A DNA stretch of 43,334 nt. Origin: a virus. Made by a program: the position numbers and the translations under genes. Location: positions 1 through 43,334 of IMG/VR virus record IMGVR_UViG_3300020558_000013; one strand, written 5' to 3'. Positions 29,762 through 39,017 of the stretch are shown here, piece by piece. The stretch's first letter is position 1. Each line of letters starts with the position of its first letter. The notes beneath the pieces are model-generated. The model was given only the letters and a program-made list of their open reading frames with translations. It searched no databases and had not been told where the DNA came from.

Positions 29762-32700
29762 ATGGCTAACGAGTTTGTAACAAGAACAGGTTTAATAGTT
29801 TCAGGAAGTACATATTTACCTTCAGCTACATCAGCTTCAAAAGGATATATTCTTTCATTTGACGACAGTACTAAACAGGTATACTACATGTCCACCTCCT
29901 CGGTTACTGTCACAGTACCGGGTTCAGATACTCAAATCATTTATAATAACGGAGGTGCATTCGGTGCAGCATCCAATTTTGTATTTAGCGGAAGTAACGT
30001 AGGTATTGGTACTGCTAGTCCTCAAAACAATCTACATATATCAGGAGCTGCTAGTTCTGATGCTGCTAACATTAGAATAGATTCTACAACTCAATATGGT
30101 GGTTTAGTTATTAATGAAAATACTACATTCAGAACTATCTTAGGGTATGGTAACGCTGGAAATATATTTCAAAATGCTCAAACCGATAGTACTGCTTTAA
30201 GAGCAGCTAACTATTTACACTTAGGAGCAAGTTCAGCTGCAACTTTAACTATAAATAGTTCTGATAATGTAGGTATTGGTACAACCTCTCCTAACGCTAA
30301 ACTTGACGTCAGCGGTAGCGTTCTTATCTCAGGTTCACTTACTGTTTCCGGTTCTTCGACATTCACAAACATCGGACCTGCAGTATTTACAGGTTCAATT
30401 ACACAAAATGCTTCAACGGCCTCGTTTGGTGGGTTGGTTGGTATTGGTACTACTACACCTGCTTATAAATTAGATGTTAACGGCACTGGTAGATTTGCTA
30501 GTGGTTTAGATGTAGACAGCTATATCCTTACAAGAACTAAACTTCAAATTTCTAACGGTAGATTATTTGAATTAATAGGTACATCAGACGCGTTAAATAT
30601 TTACGATGGAAGCGCCGGCTTATCAAGAATTTATATTTCCGGTTCAGGTAACGTGGGGATCGGGACCACTACACCAGGCTATAGACTAGAAGTAAAATCG
30701 GGAGCAAGTAACTCATTCTTTACATCATTTACTCCAAGTGCCGGTTCAGGTGCTATTAGTATTTATCAAGATTCTAATAACCACCCATCTATATATGGGG
30801 CAAATGCCTCTGGTACTGTAAATATAGTATTAAATACAAACGGAGTTTCTTACTTACAGGGAGGTAATGTTATTGTTGGAGGATCTAATGATGACGGAGC
30901 TACCTTCCAGGTAAAAGGAAATATAACTGCAACCTCATTCACAGGTTCATTTTCCGGTAGTATTGCAGCACCTGGTTCTACTACTCAGGTACTCTTTAAT
31001 AGTGGCGGTGCATTAGCAGCCGCTTCTAATTTTGTATTTAGCGGGAGTAATGTAGGTATTGGTACTACAAGTCCTGTCTACAAATTTGATGTAAGAGGAC
31101 AAGGTTATTTTGCTACAGTTGCTAATACAAACCAATTAACATTAGGTGATACAACTAACGGTACTATAGCAGCTATTTCTCAAACTAATGAGAATTTATC
31201 GTTTTTAACTGGTGCTAGTACTACTAGATTATTTATATCATCTTCAGGTAACATAGGTATTGGTACTACTACGCCATCACAAAAACTAGACGTTCAAGGT
31301 GATATTAGTGTAGGAGTTTCTGGAGCAACAACCGTCCACACTTATTATAATAGTACAACAAGAAACCAAATTGTTTATACAAACAATTCATCTTTTGAAT
31401 TCCACGAAGGAGCAAGCGAAAGAGTTAGAATCGCTGCTGGAGGTAGTGTAGGTATCGGGACTAGCAGTCCAGGAGCAAAACTGAACGTGCGTGGTGGAAA
31501 TATTCTTATTGATAACACTACGCTCCTTCAATGGGGTTATGGTGATGGAACTACCTACATATATGGTGATGCATCTAACCCAACGGGTTCACTAAAACTT
31601 GGCACAGCAAATGCAGACCGATTAACCGTTACCTACGCAGGTAACGTAGGTATTGGCATAACTAGTCCATCTACTAAATTAGAAGTAGAATCATCTCCAA
31701 GTAATTCATCAATTAGGACAGGTGGACTAGAGATGCAATCTTACGCGGTCAATAATGGCTGGTATGCAGAGAACTTATACTTTAACGGAGCAACCTGGCG
31801 ACTAAGGAATACTGGATTTGCTACGCAAATGTATATGCAGGATGGGACAATAGATTTCAATAGGGTTGCAACGGGCGCTGCAGGTACTGCAGCTACTTTG
31901 TTGACAACAATGAGATTGGCTGCTAACGGCAATGTCGGAATAGGGACTACCACCCCATCTAACACACTTCAAGTAGCAGGTGGTGTAACAGCAACCTCAT
32001 TCACAGGTTCATTCTCAGGTTCAGTATCAGCTCCAGGTTCAACAACACAAATTGTATACAATAGCGGTGGTGCATTAGCAGCCGATAGTGGATTGGTGTA
32101 TAGTGGAAGTAGGGTTGGTATTGGTACTACTAGTCCTGCTAATAATCTTCACATATACGGTACCGGTGACCAAATTATAAAGATTGAGAACTCAGGTACA
32201 TATTTAATGTATGCAGGTCTTGTTTCTAACGAAGGTTACATAGGATCAACCAACGCTACGCCTTTAGGATTTTATACTAATAATACAAATAGAATGTATA
32301 TTAATACTTCCGGTAACGTAGGTATTGGTACTACTAGTCCATCTGCTAGATTAAGTTTAGGTGCAGCTTCACAAGGACAAAGAATAACATGGGAAGATTA
32401 CAGTAATATATTTAGTGAATATAGCAGTGGTGATTTATGGTTATCGTCTAATTTTTATGGTGTTTCCGGTTCAAGTGGATATAAAACATCTATAACAGCT
32501 ACTTATGGTGCAGCTGGTATCTCTGTTAGTGGTACTGGTGGTGGATTAAATGGAGTACTTAAATTCTTTGCTGATGATGCTGCTTCTAAAACCGCAGGAG
32601 ATGCTTTTACACCTACTGAACGCATGCGTATTACCGGAGGTGGTAATGTAGGTATTGGTACTACAAGTCCTGCAGGTAAATTAACAGTAAAATCTCCGGG

Positions 32701-35700
32701 TGAGGTTAGTAGTTACGGTGATGGATTTGTATTAGAACGAAACGCAAACTCAGCTAAACTAGTTAGAATATACGAGTCGGGTGCAGACGGGTATTTAGAA
32801 GTTAGAACAGGTAATAATGATATTATTTCAAAACTATCCGGATATTCAGGAACACCTAGTTATTTTTTAAGTAGAGTTGGTATAGGTACTACTAGTCCAT
32901 CAGCATCATTAAATATAGCTAGTGACGGAAATACCCAATTTACAATAACTAGAACTAACGCTTCAAACTCTAAACAATTTAATATAAATGTTGAATCAGA
33001 TTCACAAACTTCAATTAGTTATGATTCTAATTCACCATTAGTAATTGGTACATCAACAAATCCAGGTACACAAGCCGGATTTACTGAACGTATGCGTATT
33101 ACCTCTGGAGGTAACGTAGGTATTGGTGTATCTAACCCAACCTACAACCTCGAGGTTTCAGGCAGCGGATACATTTCCGGCAGCTTAACAGTAGCAGGTA
33201 CAATCACAGCACAAAAGCTAAACGTACAACAAATTACCTCATCTGTTATTTATTCTTCAGGTTCAAATATATTTGGTAATAGTTTAGCTAATACACAGAC
33301 ATTTACTGGTTCAATTCAGGCAACTGGTAGTTCACATTATTTGTTAGGGAATGTCGGGATTGGGACTACTAGTCCATCTACCAAACTAGATGTATGGAAC
33401 GGTAACTTAAGAGTATCAGGTTCAACAAATGAACAGTTAATATTAGATTTCGCTGCTTCTGTTGGAAACTATACATATCAATCATTTAATTTAAATGGTA
33501 CTAATAAGTACAGATACATTGGATATGTTTCTGGTGATTTTGGATTATACAGCGATGTAGCTTCTTCATATCCATTATATATTAGTGCTAGTGGGAACGT
33601 AGGTATTGGTACTACTAGCCCAACAAGACCACTAACTGTAAAATCATCTAATATAGGAATTAGAATGGATAACAGTTCTAATTCAAACGCTGGATTAGAA
33701 TACTATGTTAGTACTGGTACTTTCTATAACTGGCTTTTAGGAGCTCAGTACAATGTAGCAAATACTTTTGAAATTACTCCTTCAACAACAATAGGAGGAA
33801 CAACATATTCAACCCCTGCATTTGTAGTCAATGCTAACGGTAGTGTAGGTATTGGTACTACTAGTCCATCTCAAAAACTTGAAGTAGACGGAGCTTTAAA
33901 ATTAACTTCAAATCCTTCAGTTACAGCAGACGCTTCTGCCGCATATTTTTGGAACCAAAGTGGTGTAGGGCCTACAATTGGAGGTTTAAAATTCCAAGTT
34001 AAAACCAATGGTGCTACAACAGCTATGACTATTGATAATAGTCAAAGAGTTGGTATAGGAACAGATAGTCCAACTGAAAAATTACATTTAAGAAATGGTA
34101 CTCTTTTAATTGACTCTGATCCAGGAACTAGTCCTGGTATATGGATGCCTGATATTAATGGTAATCCAAGTTTAAGAATAGTTACAGACCAACAAGATGC
34201 AAGTTATACTAGTATTATTAATGGTTGGGGTTCAAGTGCAAATTCTGGTGTTACCGTAGGAACTACTAGAGGCGATGGTACAGCATTCCAAGTTAGATCA
34301 GAAGTAACTTTATCCTCTGGATTTGCAACAGATAGTGGAACAACCAGATTTATAGTTTTAGGTAACGGTAACGTAGGTATTGGTACTACTACCCCATCTA
34401 CTAAATTAGTTGTTTCTGGTTCTCACGTATCAGGACAAGGTATGTCTACCTTTAAAGGTAGTGACTATGCTATTGTAAATTTAGTAGCCCCAGCTGCTGG
34501 AGACGGAAGCAACGGGTATTGGGGCTTTAGAGCACAGGATCCAAGCTTTAATGATTTAATGTGGTTTGGTCACGTTACATCATCTACACAATCCGGTTTT
34601 GTAGTTGCTCCTAACTTTGACACAGCTAATTCAGCTTCATTATATGTAGCTAGATCTAATGGTAACGTAGGTATTGGAACTACTAGTCCAACACAAAAAC
34701 TTGAAGTTGCAGGCAAAATTCGTTTAACGGATGATATTCAATTATGGAGTGCTAATCCAACTATTTTATGGGAAAGCGGTGCTTTACGGTTTTACAATAA
34801 TTCAACTGCTACCGAACGTATGCGCATTACCGATGTAGGTAACGTAGGTATTGGTACTACTAATCCTAGTGCTAAATTACAAGTCAATGGGGCTTCTATT
34901 TTAGGCGGCACATTAAATTCAGATTGGGCAGTTAGTGTAGATAATTTAGGTACTACCAATGCAAATGGTATGTATGTTAATATCGGAGCAAGTTCAACAG
35001 GTGTTCCCTTTGCAGTATATAAAAATTTTAGTAGTTTATTTTATGTTACTAACTCAGGAAACGTAGGTATTGGTACTACTAGTCCAGATGATAAATTAGA
35101 AGTAGAAGGTGGTGGAATTGCCATTAATAATCCTTCAGACCCATATCTTAGATTTAGACAAAGTGGAACAATTGTTTCTGATATATTTACAGACACTAGC
35201 GGTAATAATTTAATTGTTAGGGGATCTAGTGGTGTTGGAGTTGAAATTTTAGCAAACGGTGCTTCTGAAGGAGCAGCCCACTTAGTTGTTTCTGGATCAG
35301 GTAGAGTAGGTATTGGTATTGCTTCTCCTGTAACAAATCTTCATATTAATGGAGTTTGTGGTCCTGGAAGTAGTGGAGCTTTATCTTTAGCAGCACCAGC
35401 AGCTGGTGGTGGTTGTCCTTCATATATCATTATGGGAAATAATGATAGCGCAGGAATAGCGGGTCCTAACGTTATTACATCAGGTAACAGAACCTTAGCT
35501 TTTGGAGTTGGTGATAGTTTCTCATCTAATTCTGGAGGTAATTTTACCGGATCAATGTATATTATCAATGGAGGTAATGTAGGTATTGGTACTAATACTC
35601 CAGCTGCTAAACTACATTTAGATATACCATCAGCGGCTAGTAATATTGCTGAAATATTTAGAGCTACAGATGGTGCTTTAGCTGATTTCAAAATATTATT

Positions 35701-36517
35701 AAACAGAAATACAACGCTTGCTAATTCCATATCTGTAGTTAATACAGCTGCTGGAAATATGTCATTTGAAACTTCTAATACCGAAAGAATGCGTATTACT
35801 AGTGGTGGGTCATTATTAATAAATACAACATCTCAAGCAGGGTACGGAGGAGTAGTTCCAAAACTAGAAGTGGTGCAAACATCTGTATCTAATACTGATG
35901 GAGATGGTGGTACTTTGTCTTTATATGGAAATTCATCTTTTGCTCAAGATACAGGAGCAGCATTAGTTCTTGGTCAAGCATATAGTGGTACTACAACAGC
36001 TACAGGTGCAAGAGTTAGAAGCGGTAAAGAAAATAATACCTCAGGGAACTTTGCAAGTTATTTGGCCTTAGATACCAGACCTAATGGAGGAGCAATGACC
36101 GAAAGAATGCGTATTACCTCAGCAGGTAACATAGGTATTGGTACTACATCACCATCCTATAACCTTCAAGTTTCAGGATCAATTGCAATAGAGAACCAAG
36201 GTACAACAACCATTGAATCAACAACATTCTCAGGTTCACTTACTGGAAATACAAACATTGCTTTTGTACCTACAGGTTCATTTAAGGCAGCATTCTTTGA
36301 TTACTATGTAGCCTCAGGGTCAATAAGTATGAGAGCGGGAACAATAATGGCGGTTCAAAATAATTCAACCTCACGATATACAGACACCAGCACAGCTGAC
36401 ATCGGTAATACAGCCCCCGTAGATTTTTCAACTTCTGTTGTAGGGGGTAATTTAGTATTAACAGCAAACATCGCAAGTGGAACTTGGGAAATTAAAACAG
36501 CATATAGAGCATTATAA
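29762..36517 (+). CDS. 2251-aa tail fibre with 25 VGIGT-type motifs
   Basis: Very long adhesin. The N-terminus (FVTRTGLIVSGSTYLPSATS) is an attachment-type domain. Then by my count 25 copies of N-(V/I)-G-I-G-T-T-(S/T)-P followed by a short K-L-x-V strand are spaced every 50-130 residues; this motif is common in Bacteroidota and marine phage fibres and probably forms a repeating beta shaft. Between them lie diverse beta segments, and the recurring ERMRIT motif (for example ERMRITSGGNVGIG). A long module ending in GGA(L/F)(A/G)A(A/D)S..VFSG occurs three times (29921, 30919, 31978). The last ~120 residues, with YYVASGSISMRAGT and STADIGNTAPVDF, resemble the tip of the 963-aa collagen-like protein. 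I see no S74 peptidase/chaperone catalytic region. Likely primary host-recognition fibre. Confidence 0.82.
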   Translation: MANEFVTRTGLIVSGSTYLPSATSASKGYILSFDDSTKQVYYMSTSSVTVTVPGSDTQIIYNNGGAFGAASNFVFSGSNVGIGTASPQNNLHISGAASSDAANIRIDSTTQYGGLVINENTTFRTILGYGNAGNIFQNAQTDSTALRAANYLHLGASSAATLTINSSDNVGIGTTSPNAKLDVSGSVLISGSLTVSGSSTFTNIGPAVFTGSITQNASTASFGGLVGIGTTTPAYKLDVNGTGRFASGLDVDSYILTRTKLQISNGRLFELIGTSDALNIYDGSAGLSRIYISGSGNVGIGTTTPGYRLEVKSGASNSFFTSFTPSAGSGAISIYQDSNNHPSIYGANASGTVNIVLNTNGVSYLQGGNVIVGGSNDDGATFQVKGNITATSFTGSFSGSIAAPGSTTQVLFNSGGALAAASNFVFSGSNVGIGTTSPVYKFDVRGQGYFATVANTNQLTLGDTTNGTIAAISQTNENLSFLTGASTTRLFISSSGNIGIGTTTPSQKLDVQGDISVGVSGATTVHTYYNSTTRNQIVYTNNSSFEFHEGASERVRIAAGGSVGIGTSSPGAKLNVRGGNILIDNTTLLQWGYGDGTTYIYGDASNPTGSLKLGTANADRLTVTYAGNVGIGITSPSTKLEVESSPSNSSIRTGGLEMQSYAVNNGWYAENLYFNGATWRLRNTGFATQMYMQDGTIDFNRVATGAAGTAATLLTTMRLAANGNVGIGTTTPSNTLQVAGGVTATSFTGSFSGSVSAPGSTTQIVYNSGGALAADSGLVYSGSRVGIGTTSPANNLHIYGTGDQIIKIENSGTYLMYAGLVSNEGYIGSTNATPLGFYTNNTNRMYINTSGNVGIGTTSPSARLSLGAASQGQRITWEDYSNIFSEYSSGDLWLSSNFYGVSGSSGYKTSITATYGAAGISVSGTGGGLNGVLKFFADDAASKTAGDAFTPTERMRITGGGNVGIGTTSPAGKLTVKSPGEVSSYGDGFVLERNANSAKLVRIYESGADGYLEVRTGNNDIISKLSGYSGTPSYFLSRVGIGTTSPSASLNIASDGNTQFTITRTNASNSKQFNINVESDSQTSISYDSNSPLVIGTSTNPGTQAGFTERMRITSGGNVGIGVSNPTYNLEVSGSGYISGSLTVAGTITAQKLNVQQITSSVIYSSGSNIFGNSLANTQTFTGSIQATGSSHYLLGNVGIGTTSPSTKLDVWNGNLRVSGSTNEQLILDFAASVGNYTYQSFNLNGTNKYRYIGYVSGDFGLYSDVASSYPLYISASGNVGIGTTSPTRPLTVKSSNIGIRMDNSSNSNAGLEYYVSTGTFYNWLLGAQYNVANTFEITPSTTIGGTTYSTPAFVVNANGSVGIGTTSPSQKLEVDGALKLTSNPSVTADASAAYFWNQSGVGPTIGGLKFQVKTNGATTAMTIDNSQRVGIGTDSPTEKLHLRNGTLLIDSDPGTSPGIWMPDINGNPSLRIVTDQQDASYTSIINGWGSSANSGVTVGTTRGDGTAFQVRSEVTLSSGFATDSGTTRFIVLGNGNVGIGTTTPSTKLVVSGSHVSGQGMSTFKGSDYAIVNLVAPAAGDGSNGYWGFRAQDPSFNDLMWFGHVTSSTQSGFVVAPNFDTANSASLYVARSNGNVGIGTTSPTQKLEVAGKIRLTDDIQLWSANPTILWESGALRFYNNSTATERMRITDVGNVGIGTTNPSAKLQVNGASILGGTLNSDWAVSVDNLGTTNANGMYVNIGASSTGVPFAVYKNFSSLFYVTNSGNVGIGTTSPDDKLEVEGGGIAINNPSDPYLRFRQSGTIVSDIFTDTSGNNLIVRGSSGVGVEILANGASEGAAHLVVSGSGRVGIGIASPVTNLHINGVCGPGSSGALSLAAPAAGGGCPSYIIMGNNDSAGIAGPNVITSGNRTLAFGVGDSFSSNSGGNFTGSMYIINGGNVGIGTNTPAAKLHLDIPSAASNIAEIFRATDGALADFKILLNRNTTLANSISVVNTAAGNMSFETSNTERMRITSGGSLLINTTSQAGYGGVVPKLEVVQTSVSNTDGDGGTLSLYGNSSFAQDTGAALVLGQAYSGTTTATGARVRSGKENNTSGNFASYLALDTRPNGGAMTERMRITSAGNIGIGTTSPSYNLQVSGSIAIENQGTTTIESTTFSGSLTGNTNIAFVPTGSFKAAFFDYYVASGSISMRAGTIMAVQNNSTSRYTDTSTADIGNTAPVDFSTSVVGGNLVLTANIASGTWEIKTAYRAL
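29985..36162 (+). repeat. 25 dispersed GTAGGTATTGGTACTAC-type repeats
   Basis: Near-identical ~27-base blocks (core GTAGGTATTGGTACTACTAG) encode VGIGTTS and are scattered through the giant fibre gene. The conserved DNA offers many sites for homologous recombination between modules. Confidence 0.85.
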
Positions 36518-36529
36518 TAAAACACAGTT

Positions 36530-37084
36530 ATGGCAACAGATTACGATTTTATAATCAGAAAAGGAAATTTAGGGGTTGGTACAGCAACTCCCGGAACTAA
36601 ACTTCATGTATCCGGAGCAATTTCCGGTTCATCAATTAATTTTGGACAAACTACTTTAAATTTTTATGAAGAAGGTACATGGACTCCTACCCTTGATACT
36701 ACTAACAATGATTTAGGCTCTGTAAACTACATCACTCAAACAGGAGTTTATACTCGAGTTGGTAATGTAATTCATGCTTGGTTTGATATTGAAATAACCG
36801 GCTACACTCCAGGAGCAAACACAGGTACAGGAACTGTTGATGATTTACCTTATACATCAAGTAACGGTATTGCTGTATTTTCTTCTTTAGTAATTACTGA
36901 AGGAAGTTTATTAGGTGTAGGTGCGGCAGGTACCCAAGTTAAAGGGTATGTAGCTAGTAGTGAAGATAGAATTACTTTAGATTACTATAATTCAGGTGCT
37001 AATGGTTTTGGGTTAAATGGTAGATCTTTATACAATAACACAACAGGTGGTATACTCTCAGGATATATAACATATCAAGTTTAA
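36530..37084 (+). CDS. 184-aa short fibre-tip protein
   Basis: Starts MATDYDFIIRKGNLGVGTATP with one copy of the VGxGTxxP motif and KLHVSG, the same entry element as the giant fibre. Residues 45-184 are a beta-rich domain I recognise from tail-fibre C-termini: FYEEGTWTPTLDTTNN, YITQTGVYTRVGNVIHAWFD, DDLPYTSSNGIAVFSS and GGILSGYITYQV. It lies 12 bases after the fibre gene with no late box, so it is expressed from the same transcript. It could be a separate tip, an alternative receptor-binding module for recombination, or a chaperone-like fragment. Confidence 0.75.
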   Translation: MATDYDFIIRKGNLGVGTATPGTKLHVSGAISGSSINFGQTTLNFYEEGTWTPTLDTTNNDLGSVNYITQTGVYTRVGNVIHAWFDIEITGYTPGANTGTGTVDDLPYTSSNGIAVFSSLVITEGSLLGVGAAGTQVKGYVASSEDRITLDYYNSGANGFGLNGRSLYNNTTGGILSGYITYQV

Positions 37085-37086
37085 TT

Positions 37087-37266
37087 ATGATCTATAGAAT
37101 ATTTATGCAATTTATCCCTGGACTAGATGATATCTGGGTTGCCCAACTAGAATCAGACGATCCAATTTATGATTATGATAATCTAAAAGAAGCAGAATTA
37201 AAAGCCGCTGAATTACAATTAAACGACCCAACAGGAAGACAATACAAAGTAGAACAGATAGGATAG
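37087..37266 (+). CDS. 59-aa small protein between fibre and neck genes
   Basis: ATG 37087, two bases after the fibre-tip stop, TAG 37264-37266. It is a small acidic alpha/beta protein with MIYRIFMQFIPGLDDIWVAQ at its start and LKAAELQLNDPTGRQYKVEQ at its end. A second Met at base 37105 directly follows an ATATTTAT (37099-37106), so an alternative 53-aa start is possible. The frame fills the gap exactly and has coding-like composition, but I do not recognise it. Confidence 0.6.
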   Translation: MIYRIFMQFIPGLDDIWVAQLESDDPIYDYDNLKEAELKAAELQLNDPTGRQYKVEQIG

Positions 37267-37286
37267 AATTATTGCTTTCTTTTTTA

Positions 37287-37294
37287 ATATTTAT
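37287..37294 (+). promoter_or_regulatory. ATATTTAT late box before neck genes
   Basis: TTAATATTTATAAATAAAAAAT, 11 bases before ATG 37306. This one also reads TATAAATA on the + strand (37292-37299), the T4 late-promoter sequence itself. Confidence 0.6.
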
Positions 37295-37305
37295 AAATAA
37301 AAAAT

Positions 37306-38496
37306 ATGGCAAACGTTCCTATTTGGCCTGGTTCATCATCATTTTTCCCTGGAGATACACCTTTTGGCTTTTACGATAATCAATATGATTTCCAAGTTGA
37401 TGCTGATAAAGTAGCTAAGTTTTGCGCTATTCGTTTAGGTTATCCTATCGAAAACGTAGAATTACAAGCTATAAACTTTTACACTGCTTTTGAAGAAGCA
37501 ACTACAGTTTATGGTAACGAATTATATGCATACCAATTAAGAGATAACTATTTATCTTTAGAAGGTGTGACACAAGCTATTGATATTAACGATAGTATTA
37601 TTACTCCTTCAATGGCTAATATTGTTAGATTGTCTCAACAATATGGTGAAGAAGCAGGAGCTGGCGGTAATGTAACTTGGTTTAAAGGCCGATTAGACTT
37701 AATTCCAGGAGTTCAATCTTATGATTTAGCAGATTGGGCTATATCTCAAAGTATCACAGGTGGTATTGAAATTAAAGAAGTATTTTATGAATCACCTCCA
37801 GCAATTAGTCAATTGTACTCTCCATACATGTCTGGACAGGGTGGAGCAGGTTTAGGTGGTGTACCAGCAGCTGGTGTTTATGGGTTTGGATATGGATATG
37901 CTAACTACTTAATGATGCCTACAAGTTACACTATACAGAACATTCAAGCAATTGAAATGCAAAACACTGTAACTTTATCTAACTATAGCTTTAATATTGT
38001 AAACAATATTATCTCGGTATTCCCAGTACCTGGTACTGGTTTTAGTGGAGAATTTAGTGGTGAAGATGATTTATACTATGGTCAATACTTAGTATTTAAG
38101 TTTATTAAGTTAAAAGATAGGCTAGATTCAGCGGTAACAAATGGTATTGGTAAAATTTCTAATTCCTCAAATGTACCATATACTAACCCTAACTATAATG
38201 ATATTAACTCTGTAGGTAGAAGTTGGATATTTGAATATACTTTAGCATTATCTAAAGAAATGTTAGGCTATACTCGTAACAAATACTCACAAATCCCTAT
38301 TCCAGGAGCTGAAGTAACATTAAATGGTGATACCTTAGTAGCAGCTGCTACTTCAGAAAAAGATAATTTAGTAACACGGTTAAGAGAATACTTTGATTCA
38401 ACATCTCGTCAAGCATTGCTTGAAAGAAGGCAAGCAGAATCAGTAGCTCGAGTAGCTGAAATTAGTAATGTACCAATGACAATTTTTATAGGATAA
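37306..38496 (+). CDS. Neck / head completion protein (T4 gp13-like)
   Basis: T4 gp13 with gp14 seals the filled head and forms the neck for tail joining. The 396-residue protein carries features I associate with gp13 of marine T4-like phages: KFCAIRLGYPIENVELQAIN near 37-56, FYTAFEEATTVYGNELYAYQ near 57-76, a central hydrophobic Gly/Tyr-rich segment (GVYGFGYGYANYLMMP, about 190-205), and the C-terminal FEYTLALSKEMLGYTRNKYS, IPGAEVTLNGDTLV and TRLREYFDSTSRQALLERRQ. It is the first of three genes overlapping by one base each (TAATG), in the T4 order 13-14-15. Homology is judged by pattern; confidence is good. Confidence 0.75.
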   Translation: MANVPIWPGSSSFFPGDTPFGFYDNQYDFQVDADKVAKFCAIRLGYPIENVELQAINFYTAFEEATTVYGNELYAYQLRDNYLSLEGVTQAIDINDSIITPSMANIVRLSQQYGEEAGAGGNVTWFKGRLDLIPGVQSYDLADWAISQSITGGIEIKEVFYESPPAISQLYSPYMSGQGGAGLGGVPAAGVYGFGYGYANYLMMPTSYTIQNIQAIEMQNTVTLSNYSFNIVNNIISVFPVPGTGFSGEFSGEDDLYYGQYLVFKFIKLKDRLDSAVTNGIGKISNSSNVPYTNPNYNDINSVGRSWIFEYTLALSKEMLGYTRNKYSQIPIPGAEVTLNGDTLVAAATSEKDNLVTRLREYFDSTSRQALLERRQAESVARVAEISNVPMTIFIG

Positions 38497-39017
38497 TGGC
38501 ATTATTTGGACAGGCTAGAGATATTTCAATGTTTAGATACATCAACCGAGAGTTGATGCAGAACATTATTTCACAACAGTGTGTATTCTATAAATACAAT
38601 AGTACTACTACTAAAGTAAACATGTATGGTGAAGCATCTACTGGAAGAAATTTCGCTGACCCTGTTTTATTATATGCTTTAATCGCTACAAGTCAGTTTG
38701 AATATCCTGTAAGTGATTTTGGAGCTGATTTTAAATGGAATGTTACTTATAAATTTTTACGAGATGATTTAGTTGACGCTAATGTTTATCCAGACATAGG
38801 AGATATTATTATGTTCCAAAATGGATATTGGGAAATAGATAATGTTAGTACAGCTCAATTCTTTGTAGGTAAAGACCCTGAATATCCTTATACAGATGGT
38901 AATGGAAATAATCCATATGAAACAGACTTAAACGAATTTGGTTATAGTGTTTCTGTTATATGTAACGCCCACTACACTCCGTCTGATAAAGTTAACATTG
39001 AATTATCAAGATTATAA
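38496..39017 (+). CDS. Neck protein, gp14 position
   Basis: The 173-residue protein contains FRYINRELMQNIISQQCVFY near 13-32, KVNMYGEASTGRNF near 40-53, and LIATSQFEYPVSDFGADFKW, then GDIIMFQNGYWEIDNVS. N-M-Y-G-E with flanking strands recalls gp14 neck proteins of T4-like cyanophages. It is shorter than T4 gp14, lacking the extended N-terminal region. One-base overlaps on both sides (TAATG) bind it to the gp13-like and gp15-like genes. The assignment rests chiefly on position plus the short motif, so it is tentative. Confidence 0.6.
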   Translation: MALFGQARDISMFRYINRELMQNIISQQCVFYKYNSTTTKVNMYGEASTGRNFADPVLLYALIATSQFEYPVSDFGADFKWNVTYKFLRDDLVDANVYPDIGDIIMFQNGYWEIDNVSTAQFFVGKDPEYPYTDGNGNNPYETDLNEFGYSVSVICNAHYTPSDKVNIELSRL

